Origin: Streptomyces virginiae
GTDB lineage: Bacteria > Actinomycetota > Actinomycetes > Streptomycetales > Streptomycetaceae
Length of the DNA stretch: 64,000 nt
NCBI RefSeq assembly: GCF_000720455.1
Contig: NZ_JOAK01000027.1
Location: 15,986 to 79,985 of the forward strand
Direction of reading: 5' to 3'
In this document: piece after piece, positions 52,734-61,465 of the stretch
How the letters are laid out: every line of letters begins with the position of its first letter
Numbering within the stretch: the first letter of the stretch is position 1
The notes under the pieces: model-generated
What the model was told of the DNA's origin: nothing
The model's database searches: none
The model's input: the letters and a program-made list of their open reading frames with translations, nothing else
Translations under genes and position numbers: made by a program

Positions 52734-54164
52734 ATGACCATCCCGCTACTCCTGCTCGCGGCGGCGTTCGCCCTGATCCTCGCCAACGGATTCTTCGTGG
52801 CGGCCGAGTTCGGCCTCGTCACGGTGGAACGCCCCGAGGCGGAGCGCGCCGCAGCCGACGGGGACCGCCGTGCCCGCACGGTCGTCAAGGCCCTGCGGGA
52901 GCTGTCCTTCCAGCTCTCCGGCACCCAGCTCGGCATCACCATCACCTCCCTCGTGGTCGGCATGCTCGCCGAGCCCGCCCTCGCCGCCCTGCTGGCCGGG
53001 CCGCTCGCCGCGACCGGCCTCCCGGAGGGAGCCGTCTCCGGCGTCGCCGTCGTCATCGGCATGCTGCTCGCCTCCGCCGTCCAGATGGTCGTCGGTGAGC
53101 TCGTCCCGAAGAACTGGGCGGTCTCCCGGCCCCTCCAGGTGGCCCGCTTCGTCGCCGGCCCGCAGAACGCCTTCTCGCGCGCCTTCCGGCCGGTCATCGC
53201 CGGCCTCAACGCCGTCGCCAACCGGCTCGTACGGGCCCTCGGCGTGGAGCCCACCGAGGAGATGGCCTCCGCCCGCACCCCGGGCGAACTCGTCTCCCTG
53301 GTCCGCCATTCGGCCCAGGCCGGCGCCCTCGAACAGGACACCGCCGACCTTTTCGTACGGACCCTGTCGCTGGGCGAGCTCACGGCCCAGCACGTCATGA
53401 CCCCCCGGGTGAAGGTCAGCGCCCTCCAGCACACGGCCACCGCGGCCGACGTGCTGAACCTGACCCGCGCCACGGGCCTGTCCCGCTTCCCGGTCTACCG
53501 CGAACGCATCGACGAGATCACCGGCGTGGTCCACCTCAAGGACGCCCTCGCCGTGCCCGAGTCCGAACGCGACCGCACCACCGTGGGCCGGATCTGCGTC
53601 GCACCACTGCTGGTGCCCGGCTCCCTGCCGGTGCAGCCGCTGCTGGAGCGGCTGCGCAGCGAACAGCCGATGGCCGTGGTCGTCGACGAGTACGGCGGCA
53701 CCGCCGGCGTCGTCACCCTGGAGGACATCGTGGAGGAACTCGTCGGGGAGGTCCGCGACGAGCACGACCTCGCCGAGGACGAGACCCCCGAACTCGCCGC
53801 CGTACCCGCCGAGGACGGCCGCCCCTCCTGGGAGGCCGACGGCAGCTGCCGCGTGCAGACCCTGCGCCGGATAGGCCTGGAGGTGCCCGAGGGCCCCTAC
53901 GAGACCGTCGCCGGTCTCGTCGCCGACCTGCTCGGCCGGATCCCCGCCCCCGGGGACCGCGCGGACCTCCCCGGATGGAAGCTGTCCGTCCGCAGGGTCG
54001 GCCGCAACCGGGCGGAACGCGTCCGGCTGGTCCGCCTGACGGCCGTACCCGCCGCCGGCGCCTACCGGCAGGCCGCGGGCCCCGCCGGCACTTCGAGCCG
54101 CGGCTCCGGCCGGCACGGCGAAGCCGCCCCGCAGCGGGCCGAGCTGGAAGGCGCCGCCCGATGA
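52734..54164 (+). CDS. CNNM/CorC-type (hemolysin C family) transporter, first of pair
   Basis: 476 residues. The CNNM transmembrane domain (1-190: ALILANGFFVAAEFGLV, GELVPKNWAVSRP) leads to a CBS pair (about 215-340: VMTPRVKVSALQ, VDEYGGTAGVVTLEDIVEELVGE) and a C-terminal CorC_HlyC domain (about 360-430). Family members move Mg2+ or Co2+, or couple Na+ to Mg2+ efflux. The stop overlaps the next gene (ATGA), so the two probably form a heteromer. Confidence 0.9.
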   Translation: MTIPLLLLAAAFALILANGFFVAAEFGLVTVERPEAERAAADGDRRARTVVKALRELSFQLSGTQLGITITSLVVGMLAEPALAALLAGPLAATGLPEGAVSGVAVVIGMLLASAVQMVVGELVPKNWAVSRPLQVARFVAGPQNAFSRAFRPVIAGLNAVANRLVRALGVEPTEEMASARTPGELVSLVRHSAQAGALEQDTADLFVRTLSLGELTAQHVMTPRVKVSALQHTATAADVLNLTRATGLSRFPVYRERIDEITGVVHLKDALAVPESERDRTTVGRICVAPLLVPGSLPVQPLLERLRSEQPMAVVVDEYGGTAGVVTLEDIVEELVGEVRDEHDLAEDETPELAAVPAEDGRPSWEADGSCRVQTLRRIGLEVPEGPYETVAGLVADLLGRIPAPGDRADLPGWKLSVRRVGRNRAERVRLVRLTAVPAAGAYRQAAGPAGTSSRGSGRHGEAAPQRAELEGAAR

Positions 54165-55204
54165 ACGCGCTCCAGCTCGTCTTCGCCCTGCTCCTCGTCC
54201 TCGCCAACGGCTTCTTCGTCGGCGCCGAGTTCGCACTCGTCTCCGTACGGCGCAGCCAGATCGAGCCCCTCGCGGCCGAGTCCAAACGGGCCCGCCAGGT
54301 GCTCCACGGCCTGGAGAACCTGCCCCGCATGATGGCCGCCGCGCAGTTCGGCATCACCGTCTGCTCGCTCACCCTCGGCGCGGTCGCCGAACCCACCGTG
54401 GCCCGGCTGCTGGAGCCCGCCTTCCACGCCGTCCACGTACCGCAGGGCCTGATCCACCCCCTCGGCTACGCCCTCGCGCTCGCCGCCGTGGTCTTCCTGC
54501 ACCTGGTCATCGGCGAGATGGTCCCCAAGAACCTCGCCATGGCCGCACCCGAGAAGACCGCCCTGTGGTTCAGCCCCGGCCTGGTCGCCTTCGCCCGCCT
54601 CTGCGGGCCGGTCACCACCGCGCTCGGAGCCTGCGCCAAGCTCGTCCTCAGGCTCTTCAAGGTCGAGCCCAAGGACGAGGTCGAGGCCGCCTACACCTCC
54701 ACCCAGCTGGGCCGGCTCCTCAAGGACTCCCGGCAGGCCGGGCTCCTGGAGCCGGTCGAGCAGGAGCGTCTGGAGGACGCGCTGGAACTGGGCAGCCGCC
54801 CCGTCACCGACGTCCTCCTCGACCGGGACCGCCTGGTCACGGTCGGCCCTGCCGTCACCCCGCGCCAGATCGAACAGCTGACCGTGCGCACCGGCTACTC
54901 CCGGTTCCCCGTCCGTGCCGACAGCGGCGCCTTCATGGGCTACCTGCACGTCAAGGACGTACTGGACCTGGAGGACCGGGAACGGGCCGTGCCCCAGCGG
55001 GTCTGGCGCCGCATGACCACGCTGTGCGCCACCGTCCCGCTGGACGACGCCCTCGGCGTCATGCGCCGGGACGCCACCCACCTGGCGCAGGTCGCGGACC
55101 AGAGCGGCCGGGTCCTCGGCCTGGTCGCCCTGGAAGACGTCCTGGAGATGCTGGTGGGCGAAGTCCGCGACCCCGCCCACCGGATCCCGGCCGGCCGCAC
55201 GTAA
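54161..55204 (+). CDS. CNNM/CorC-type transporter, second of pair
   Basis: 347 residues. CNNM domain with LLVLANGFFVGAEFALVSVRR and LVIGEMVPKNLAMAAPEK, then a CBS pair (RPVTDVLLDRDRLVTVG, VLGLVALEDVLEMLVGEV). It lacks the C-terminal CorC_HlyC extension present in its upstream partner. Overlapping start and stop implies coupled translation and a shared complex. Confidence 0.9.
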   Translation: MNALQLVFALLLVLANGFFVGAEFALVSVRRSQIEPLAAESKRARQVLHGLENLPRMMAAAQFGITVCSLTLGAVAEPTVARLLEPAFHAVHVPQGLIHPLGYALALAAVVFLHLVIGEMVPKNLAMAAPEKTALWFSPGLVAFARLCGPVTTALGACAKLVLRLFKVEPKDEVEAAYTSTQLGRLLKDSRQAGLLEPVEQERLEDALELGSRPVTDVLLDRDRLVTVGPAVTPRQIEQLTVRTGYSRFPVRADSGAFMGYLHVKDVLDLEDRERAVPQRVWRRMTTLCATVPLDDALGVMRRDATHLAQVADQSGRVLGLVALEDVLEMLVGEVRDPAHRIPAGRT

Positions 55205-55222
55205 CCGAGACCGGGACGGAGA

Positions 55223-55259
55223 GGGGCCGGAACCGCCGCGCGGCGGCAGGTCCGGCCCC
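55223..55259. terminator. Bidirectional terminator between CNNM and AAA genes
   Basis: GGGGCCGGA (55223-55231) pairs with TCCGGCCCC (55251-55259), enclosing the self-complementary CCGCCGCGCGGCGG (55233-55246). It lies between convergent genes. Confidence 0.8.
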
Positions 55260-55266
55260 GCCGGGG

Positions 55267-57198
55267 TCACAGGGGCGGCTCCGGCCGCTCCTGGGGCCCG
55301 CGGCCCGACAGGACCTCCCCGTACGCCTGCATCAGGTCCGGCAGCCGCAGGGTGGCCAGGTCGTCCCGCGACGGCTCGCCCGCGAATCCCGCCAGCCGCA
55401 GGTCCCGGTACGCACAGCTCTTCTCGTACAGGGTCCGCAGGAAGCGGCCGTTGCCCAGCTCGTCGATCCAGCCCTGCTCCACCACGTGCCCGCTGATGCT
55501 GCGCAGCTCCTCCAGGGCCTCCTCGTCCCAGTGGTCCCCGTTGGCGTCGGCCAGCACCCCGCCGATCGCGGTCAGCTCCGGCGGCCGGTAGCTGGGGAAG
55601 TCCACCCGCGTGGTGAACCGGGACGACAGCCCCGGATTGGCCGCCAGCAGCCGGTCCATCCCCGCCGGGTAGCCCGCCAGGATCACCACCAGGTGGTCCC
55701 GGTTGTCCTCCGCCCGCTTCAGCAGCACCTGCAGCGCCTCGTCGCCGTACGCGTCACCCTTGCTGTAGCCCGTGTTCGACAGCGAGTACGCCTCGTCCAC
55801 GAACAGCACCCCGCCGATCGCCGAATCGATCAGCTCGTTGGCCTTCACCGCGGTCTGGCCCAGGAACTCGCCCACCAGGTCGGCCCGCTGGGCCTCGACC
55901 AGATGGTCCCCGCCGAGCAGCCCCAGCGCATAGAAGACCCGGCCCAGGATCCGGGCCACGGTGGTCTTCCCGGTGCCCGAGGGGCCGGAGAACACGAAGT
56001 GCCGCTTCGGCGGCTGCACCGGCAGCCCCTGACCCGCCCTCAGCCGCGCCATGTGCAGTTGCGCCGAGAGGGCCTTCACCTGCCGCTTGACGGGCTCCAG
56101 GCCCACCATCCGCTCCAGCTCCGCCAGCGCCTCGGCCAGCGCCGCCGGGTCGGACGGCCCCGTCGGCAGCCCCTCCGCCGAGCCCTGCGGCGGGACGGGC
56201 ACCTTGCGCCGTACGCCCTCCGTCCGGCCCGGCGGGGGAGGCGGCGGACCCAGCGGTTCGGCGCCCGCCTGACCGTCCGCGGCGATGTCCTGCACGGGCC
56301 CGCCGCCCAGCGGGCCGCCGCCCAGGGCGACCGCCGCGAAGTCCCCGCCGACCGGCGACGGGCCGTGCCCCACGTAGCCGCCGTACCCGGAGTACCCCGC
56401 CAGGCCCGCCAGATCGGCCATGCCGTCGGTGTCGTCGCCGTCCTCGATGGCCGTCAGCCGGGCCGCGGTGTCCATGAACGAGGGATCCACCCGGTGCACC
56501 GCCCGGTACAGCGGCAGCGCCGCCGCGCTGCGCCCCGTGCCCTCGTGCGCCCGGGCCAGCCAGTACCGCAGCTCCTTGCGCTGCGGCTGCTCACTGCGGC
56601 AGCGCATCAGCGCCGCCGACAGCATCGGCTCCGCCTGCCCGTACATCTCCAGCCGGACCCGCGCCATCCCGCCGAACAGCCCCGCTTCGATCCCCAGCAG
56701 CGGATCGTTGACCAGCGGCTCGGTGTGGCGGACCAACTGCTCCCAGTCCTTGACCAGATAGGCCCGGCAGGCGTGCAGGAACCGCACCTGCGGATCGGTG
56801 TCCACCGGCGGCAGCGCGGCGAGGGCCTGGTCCAGCTCCGGCACGTGGCGGCCGTCCAGCCAGTGCGAGGCGTGGGCGAGCAGCAGGTCCCGCCGGTTCT
56901 CCAGCACCGGCTGCACCCACCAGCCCAGCCAGTACCAGGAGTTCAGCGTCCTGCGGTGCCGGCTCCGCTGTTCGCCGAAGCGGTCCCGGTGCGCGTACAT
57001 GCGTAAGAGGGCGTTGCCCGTGTCGACCCGGAGCGCGTGCAGGCCCAGCCACGCGTCGGCCATCGAGGGGTCGAGCCGCACGGCCGTCCGGAACTCCTCC
57101 TCGGCCTGCGGGTAGGCGCCCATAGTGCAGGCGTCGACCCCTCGCAGCCAGGCGAGTTCGGCCGGGGCGTGCATGCTGCCCGGCGTGCCGAAATCCAT
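55267..57198 (-). CDS. EccA-like/CbxX-type AAA ATPase with N-terminal TPR region
   Basis: 643 residues. Residues 1-255 are TPR-like helices (QAEEEFRTAVRLDPSMADAW), a Gly/Pro-rich linker spans about 265-350, and a CbxX/CfxQ AAA domain occupies the C-terminal half: Walker A FSGPSGTGKTTVARILG, Walker B GGVLFVDEAYSL, sensor VILAGYPAGMD and Arg finger region GLSSRF. The architecture is that of type VII secretion EccA. No other esx or ecc gene is nearby. ATG 57198 with GGGGGACG upstream is preferred over GTG 57210. Confidence 0.88.
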   Translation of the reverse strand: MDFGTPGSMHAPAELAWLRGVDACTMGAYPQAEEEFRTAVRLDPSMADAWLGLHALRVDTGNALLRMYAHRDRFGEQRSRHRRTLNSWYWLGWWVQPVLENRRDLLLAHASHWLDGRHVPELDQALAALPPVDTDPQVRFLHACRAYLVKDWEQLVRHTEPLVNDPLLGIEAGLFGGMARVRLEMYGQAEPMLSAALMRCRSEQPQRKELRYWLARAHEGTGRSAAALPLYRAVHRVDPSFMDTAARLTAIEDGDDTDGMADLAGLAGYSGYGGYVGHGPSPVGGDFAAVALGGGPLGGGPVQDIAADGQAGAEPLGPPPPPPGRTEGVRRKVPVPPQGSAEGLPTGPSDPAALAEALAELERMVGLEPVKRQVKALSAQLHMARLRAGQGLPVQPPKRHFVFSGPSGTGKTTVARILGRVFYALGLLGGDHLVEAQRADLVGEFLGQTAVKANELIDSAIGGVLFVDEAYSLSNTGYSKGDAYGDEALQVLLKRAEDNRDHLVVILAGYPAGMDRLLAANPGLSSRFTTRVDFPSYRPPELTAIGGVLADANGDHWDEEALEELRSISGHVVEQGWIDELGNGRFLRTLYEKSCAYRDLRLAGFAGEPSRDDLATLRLPDLMQAYGEVLSGRGPQERPEPPL

Positions 57199-57315
57199 CA
57201 CGTCCCCCACAAGCCTGCCCCGTGGTGCGCGGCAACCCCCGCTTCGAGCGCGCGAGTTGTCCGGTGCCCCCGCCTGGCGTCGCTGAAATCAGGGCTGCAT
57301 CGTACCTGCGCTTTC

Positions 57316-57333
57316 GCACCTTACGTAGGGTGC
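57316..57333. promoter_or_regulatory. Near-palindrome upstream of the AAA ATPase gene
   Basis: GCACCTTACGTAGGGTGC is an 18-bp near-palindrome (two mismatches) centred on TACGTA, 118-135 nt upstream of the ATPase start, with TACGAT as a possible -10 on the minus strand nearby. A possible regulator site; no family is suggested. Confidence 0.3.
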
Positions 57334-57443
57334 GGGGGGCCCGGTTCGGGTGGGCACCCCGGGCGTGCGCGGTGACACAGGGTGAACGTCCGGGGTCCGC
57401 GTGGCCCGTGCGGCACCCCTGCGGAGGGTGTTCGCGGGCAGAG

Positions 57444-57532
57444 CGAAGCCCCCGATCACGGGGGAACAATCGGGGGCTTCGTGTGCGCGGCGGCCCTCAA
57501 AGGCCCCGCATTGAGAACGTAAGGCCGCCGCG
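57444..57532. ncRNA. Two strong hairpins with an alternative fold; terminators or small RNA
   Basis: Hairpin A pairs 57444-57456 with 57469-57481 (13 bp, CGAAGCCCCCGAT). The nested sequence CCCCCGATCACGGGGG (57449-57464) can form a competing hairpin. Hairpin B pairs 57486-57495 with 57523-57532 (10 bp) and holds an inner CTCAA/TTGAG pairing. The 389-nt gap between the ATPase start and the 3' end of the kinase-like gene holds nothing coding that I can support. Confidence 0.45.
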
Positions 57533-57587
57533 GGCCCCGGGTCAAGCGGGTCGGCGCAGGCCCGGCGGGGCGGAATTCCGGGGCCGT

Positions 57588-58223
57588 TCAGGCCCGGGGG
57601 AGTTCGTCACCCTCGGTCACGGAAGTGGGGGTTCCAGCCGTCGCTCCGGTCCCGGAAGTCCACTCGTATCCCGTACCGCTCTGGCGTACCAGGGTGCCGG
57701 CGAAGGGGCGCGAAGGATCACTGGAGAAGTGCGCGTGCTCCGCGCGCTCCCACCCGTCCCAGAAGTCGGACAGTTCACGCCCGTCCCGGCGCCGGCCCCG
57801 CGTCCAGGACTCGGCGCGCGGAGTCTCCATCCACAGCAGCCGGGCCAGGTGCGGGCGCAGCGCCCGCCGACCCGCCCCGACCCCCTCCACCAGCAGCACC
57901 GGCGCCGGCTCCAGCACCCGCTCCGGCCCGAAGCGGCGCTCCACCCAGTCGTACGGGGCCCAGTGCGCCGGCCGCCCGCCGGCCAGGGGGTCCAGCACCT
58001 GAGCGCGCAGCCGCTCCTCCCAGCCGAACAGCTCCTCGTGGCTGGCCACGTCGTCCAGGTGCAGCACGGGCGCCCCGCCCAGCGCCTCGGCGAGCCGCCC
58101 CGCGAAGGTGCTCTTCCCGGACCCGGCGTGCCCGTCGATGCCGATCAGGCGCACCGGGCCGAGGGAACACGGCAGGTCGGCGAGCTCCCGCGCGAGTGAC
58201 TCAAGTGACTGGTGTGACTCCAC
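57588..58223 (-). CDS. Uridine-kinase-like P-loop protein
   Basis: 211 residues. Walker A GIDGHAGSGKSTFAGRL with LHLDDVASHEELFGWEE after it, and VLLVEGVGAGRRALRP, the pattern of uridine kinase/phosphoribulokinase-type P-loop kinases. The substrate is uncertain. GTG 58223 is chosen because the longer frame upstream lacks family features and a -10-like TACGCT lies 7 nt before this codon, suggesting a leaderless mRNA. Confidence 0.8.
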   Translation of the reverse strand: MESHQSLESLARELADLPCSLGPVRLIGIDGHAGSGKSTFAGRLAEALGGAPVLHLDDVASHEELFGWEERLRAQVLDPLAGGRPAHWAPYDWVERRFGPERVLEPAPVLLVEGVGAGRRALRPHLARLLWMETPRAESWTRGRRRDGRELSDFWDGWERAEHAHFSSDPSRPFAGTLVRQSGTGYEWTSGTGATAGTPTSVTEGDELPRA

Positions 58224-58229
58224 CCGACC

Positions 58230-58235
58230 AGCGTA
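58230..58235 (-). promoter_or_regulatory. -10-like element for a probable leaderless transcript
   Basis: TACGCT on the minus strand, 7 nt before GTG 58223, with no Shine-Dalgarno between. The -35 is not convincing. Confidence 0.4.
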
Positions 58236-58332
58236 GACAAGCCCGACACGACCCGTGGCTTGGGCCTTCGGCCGCCGGGAACCTGGAAGGGTGACACCAC
58301 CGAAGCGCCGACCCACCCGGGGGGACCACGCG

Positions 58333-59700
58333 ATGACCGCACCCACGCCACGCAGGGCCGTACTCGTCGCCGCACTCGCGGTCGTCACCGCTGCCACCGC
58401 CGCCTCCGTCCCCGGCGGCGGCACCCCGGCCGCCGCCGCCCCCGCCCCCCGCGCGCAGGGCCGTAGCGTCGACAACCGCTTCTGGTACTCGTACGGCCAC
58501 TGGCGGGCCGGCACCCACCGGGGCACCACGGCCGTCGCCGGCACCCGCCCCGGCCTGCGCATCCAGGCCGCCGCAGGCCGCACCGAATACGCCGACCCGC
58601 ACACCGGCCGCAAGAGCACCTGGGAGTACGCCACCTGGACCTCCCCGCTGCACCGCCCCACCGTGCCCGCCACCGAAGCCGTCGCCTCCTGGAACGCCCA
58701 CACCCCGGACGGCACCTGGATCCAGGTCGAGCTGCGCGCCACCTACACCGACGGCGCCGCGACCCCCTGGTACGTGATGGGCCGGTGGGCCTCCGGCGAC
58801 GCCGACATCCGCCGCACCTCGGTGGACGGCCAGACCGACGGCCGGTCCACCGTCTGGACCGACACCCTGGCCCTCGACGCGCCCGCCGCGGCCGACGGCC
58901 TGCGGATCAGCGGCTGGCAGCTGCGCCTGACCCTCCACCGCCGGCCGGGCGCCGCCGACGGCCCCACCGTGTGGCTCGCGGGCGCGATGGTCTCCGACGT
59001 CCCCGACCGGTACACCGTCCCCGCCTCCCGCCCCTCCGGCACCGCCCACGAGCTGAAGGTCCCGCGCTACTCGCAGCAGATCCACCTCGGGCGCTACCCC
59101 GAATACGACAACGGCGGCGAGGCCTGGTGCAGCCCCACCTCCTCCCAGATGGTCATCGAGCACTTCGGCCGCAAGGCCGACCCCGCCGCCCTGGCCTGGG
59201 TGAACCCCACCTACTCCGACCCGCAGGTCTGCCACGCGGCCCGCTCCACCTACGACGCCGCCTACAAGGGCTGCGGCAACTGGTCCTTCAACGCCGCCTA
59301 CGCCGCCACCTACGGCGGACTCGCCGGAGTCGTCACCCGCCTCGCCTCGCTGACCGACCTGGAGACGGTGGTGCGGGCCGGCATCCCCGTCATCGCGTCC
59401 ACCTCCTTCCGCGCGGACGAACTCACGGGCGCGGGCTACGGCACGGCCGGCCACCTCATGACCGTCGTCGGCTTCACCGCCGCCGGGGACGTGGTCGTCA
59501 ACGACCCCCACGCGCACGACAACCCGTCCGTCCGCCGCGTCTACCGGCGCGCCGAGTGGGAGAACGTCTGGCTGCGCACCAAGCGCACGGCCGCCGCCGG
59601 GAAGGTCGCCTCCGGCAGCGGCGGGGTCTGCTACCTCTACGCCCCCGCCCTCCCGGCCCCGGCCCAGATCCTCGCCCTGCGGACCGTGGGCGTGCTGTGA
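58333..59700 (+). CDS. Secreted C39-like peptidase family protein
   Basis: 455 residues. A signal peptide (RRAVLVAALAVVTAATAASV) is followed by a beta-rich N-terminal half (about 45-240) and a papain-like C39 domain: catalytic Cys in GEAWCSPTSSQMVIEHFG, His in TAGHLMTVVGF and Asp/Asn in VVVNDPHAHDN. KVPRYSQQIHLGRYP marks the domain start. ATG 58333 is chosen for the signal peptide. The substrate is unknown; cell-wall or extracellular peptide cleavage is plausible. Confidence 0.85.
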   Translation: MTAPTPRRAVLVAALAVVTAATAASVPGGGTPAAAAPAPRAQGRSVDNRFWYSYGHWRAGTHRGTTAVAGTRPGLRIQAAAGRTEYADPHTGRKSTWEYATWTSPLHRPTVPATEAVASWNAHTPDGTWIQVELRATYTDGAATPWYVMGRWASGDADIRRTSVDGQTDGRSTVWTDTLALDAPAAADGLRISGWQLRLTLHRRPGAADGPTVWLAGAMVSDVPDRYTVPASRPSGTAHELKVPRYSQQIHLGRYPEYDNGGEAWCSPTSSQMVIEHFGRKADPAALAWVNPTYSDPQVCHAARSTYDAAYKGCGNWSFNAAYAATYGGLAGVVTRLASLTDLETVVRAGIPVIASTSFRADELTGAGYGTAGHLMTVVGFTAAGDVVVNDPHAHDNPSVRRVYRRAEWENVWLRTKRTAAAGKVASGSGGVCYLYAPALPAPAQILALRTVGVL

Positions 59701-59735
59701 GGAAGCGGCGAAATTGCCCGTTGACCAGGCGGGCA

Positions 59736-59760
59736 GGATGAGCGGAATATTATGGGGTAA
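59736..59760 (+). promoter_or_regulatory. SigB-like promoter upstream of the SPW-repeat gene
   Basis: GGAT (59736-59739), 15 nt, then GGGTAA (59755-59760). The Streptomyces SigB-type consensus is about GNNT-N14-16-GGGTAY, so only the last base differs. It sits about 40 nt upstream of the ATG with AGGAGG between. Confidence 0.45.
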
Positions 59761-59798
59761 ATGGCACATAAAGGCTTCTCGGTAGGAGGCGGCCCGCC

Positions 59799-60230
59799 AT
59801 GACCACCCATCCCAGCATCGAGCACCACCCCGACCTCGCCGAGATGCGCACTCGGTTCGAGCGGGTGACCAGCACTCCCCGCGCGCAGGCCGTCGAAGCG
59901 CTGGCCCTCATCACCGGTCTGTACCTGGCCGCCTCGCCGTGGATCGCGGGATTCAGCGTCCTGACCCCGCTGGCGATCAACAACCTGATCGTCGGCCTGG
60001 CGTTCTGCCTGTGCATGGGCGGTCTGGGATCCGCCTACGAGCGCACCCACGCCATGGCGTGGACGGCGGTCGTCCTGGGCGCCTGGACGATCATCGCCCC
60101 CTGGGCCATCGCCGGTGAGATGGACGTGACCCGCTCCGTGGTCAGCAACGTGATCACCGGCTGCGTCGCCCTCTGCCTCGGCCTCGCGATGGCGGCCATG
60201 GCCGGCCGCAACCGCGACACCCGGGCCTGA
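59799..60230 (+). CDS. SPW-repeat membrane protein
   Basis: 143 residues, four hydrophobic helices in two repeats, each with the SPW-type motif: YLAASPWIAGF in the first and TIIAPWAIAGE in the second. The N-terminal 30 residues are polar. The function of SPW proteins is unknown. GGTAGGAGG precedes ATG 59799 after a possible stress-type promoter. Confidence 0.88.
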   Translation: MTTHPSIEHHPDLAEMRTRFERVTSTPRAQAVEALALITGLYLAASPWIAGFSVLTPLAINNLIVGLAFCLCMGGLGSAYERTHAMAWTAVVLGAWTIIAPWAIAGEMDVTRSVVSNVITGCVALCLGLAMAAMAGRNRDTRA

Positions 60231-60255
60231 CACGGAAGGCGGCGCCGGACAGAAC

Positions 60256-60312
60256 CGCCGCCGGGCCCCGACCGCACCGCGCACCCGCCGGAGCGGCCGG
60301 GGCCCGGCGGCG
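60256..60312 (+). terminator. Terminator after the SPW-repeat gene
   Basis: Perfect 15-bp stem CGCCGCCGGGCCCCG (60256-60270) with 60298-60312, 27-nt loop, 25 nt beyond the stop. Confidence 0.75.
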
Positions 60313-60378
60313 TGACGTGCGCCACCAGTGACCCACGTCTCTACCGCAAATGTGGCGAACGCTGGCACATTGGACACC

Positions 60379-60537
60379 ATGACTGCCGACACCGCCGCCC
60401 CGACCGCATCCGCACCCGCCGGGAACCTCGTTCGCACCGGGGGCCCCAAGGAGGACTCCGCCTGGCTGGAGCACGTCCTCGGCTGGACCCTCGTGGTCGT
60501 CGTCGCCATGTTCGTCACCCAGGTGGGCTGGTTCTGA
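60379..60537 (+). CDS. Small single-pass membrane protein
   Basis: 52 residues: a polar N-terminal half, then WLEHVLGWTLVVVVAMFVTQ, one transmembrane helix ending at the C-terminus GWF. No recognised domain. The ATG at 60379 is chosen because the longer frame (60328) adds only unlikely sequence. No good ribosome site is present, so it may be leaderless. Confidence 0.6.
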   Translation: MTADTAAPTASAPAGNLVRTGGPKEDSAWLEHVLGWTLVVVVAMFVTQVGWF

Positions 60538-60629
60538 CGCCTGCGCGGTGACCGCCGGCCGGCCCGGCCGCAGCACACCGGTCTGCCATACTTCCGGCAT
60601 CCTGTGGCAGTTCGAGGCTGGGGCCGGAC

Positions 60630-61319
60630 GTGAACAACAGTCAACAGCGCGCAACGACCGGACGCTCACAGGTACGCAGGGCCGAACTCATGGCCATCGG
60701 CCGCAAGTTGTTCGCCGACACCTCGTACGACGCGCTCTCCATGGACGACATCGCCAAGCACGCGGGCGTCGCCAAAGGGCTGATCTACTACTACTTCAAG
60801 AGCAAGCGCGGCTACTACCTCGCCATCGTCGAGGACTCCGTCGCCGGGCTCCTCGCCCGCGCCGACGGCGACACCGGCCTCCCCGGGGCCGAACGCGTCC
60901 GCCGCACCATCGACGGCTACCTCCACTACGCCGAGCACCACCACGCCGCCTACCGCACCATCGTCACCGGCGGCGTCGGATCCGACGCCGAGGTGCTCGC
61001 CATCCGCGACGCCGTGCGCGAGGAACTGGTCGCCGCCATCGCCGAAGGCGCCTACGGCCACCGCGACCTCCCCCCGATCGCCCGCCTCGCCCTCGTGGGC
61101 TGGCTCTCCGCGGTCGAAGGGACCACCCTGGAATGGATCGGCGGGCCGAGCGCCCCGGACCGGCCCGGACGCGCCCGGCTCGGAGCCCTGCTGGTACGCC
61201 AGCTACGCGCGACATTGGCGGTGATCGAGGAATTCGCCCCGGAGTGTCCGGCACCTCCCCCTGCCGAAGGGGCGTTCGAAGTGGCTGATGATCTTGCCCC
61301 GGTGACGGGAAGCCCCTGA
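60630..61319 (+). CDS. TetR-family transcriptional regulator
   Basis: 229 residues. The HTH (RRAELMAIGRKLFADTSYDALSM... with DDIAKHAGVAKGLIYYYFKSKRGYY) is the TetR signature; the C-terminal ligand domain is helical and unassigned. GTG 60630 follows CTGGGGCCGGAC. It precedes an acyl-CoA dehydrogenase by 146 nt, the context of FadR/KstR-like lipid regulators, so control of that gene is a reasonable inference. Confidence 0.9.
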   Translation: MNNSQQRATTGRSQVRRAELMAIGRKLFADTSYDALSMDDIAKHAGVAKGLIYYYFKSKRGYYLAIVEDSVAGLLARADGDTGLPGAERVRRTIDGYLHYAEHHHAAYRTIVTGGVGSDAEVLAIRDAVREELVAAIAEGAYGHRDLPPIARLALVGWLSAVEGTTLEWIGGPSAPDRPGRARLGALLVRQLRATLAVIEEFAPECPAPPPAEGAFEVADDLAPVTGSP

Positions 61320-61465
61320 TCGGGCATACTCAAGCCGCCGCAGCCGCTGAACAGCCCCTTCCGTGACCCGGGAGGGAACCACCGGCTGCACAGAGCCCGA
61401 GACCCGGCGGCGCGTCCCACACCTCGCGCGTCGCCGCCGTGCCCGAGATGGAGGAGAGCGCCGCC

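Noticed and set aside
55267..57198. Type VII secretion locus
   Set aside because: Only an EccA-like ATPase is present; no EccB-E, Esx or MycP genes are in the window.
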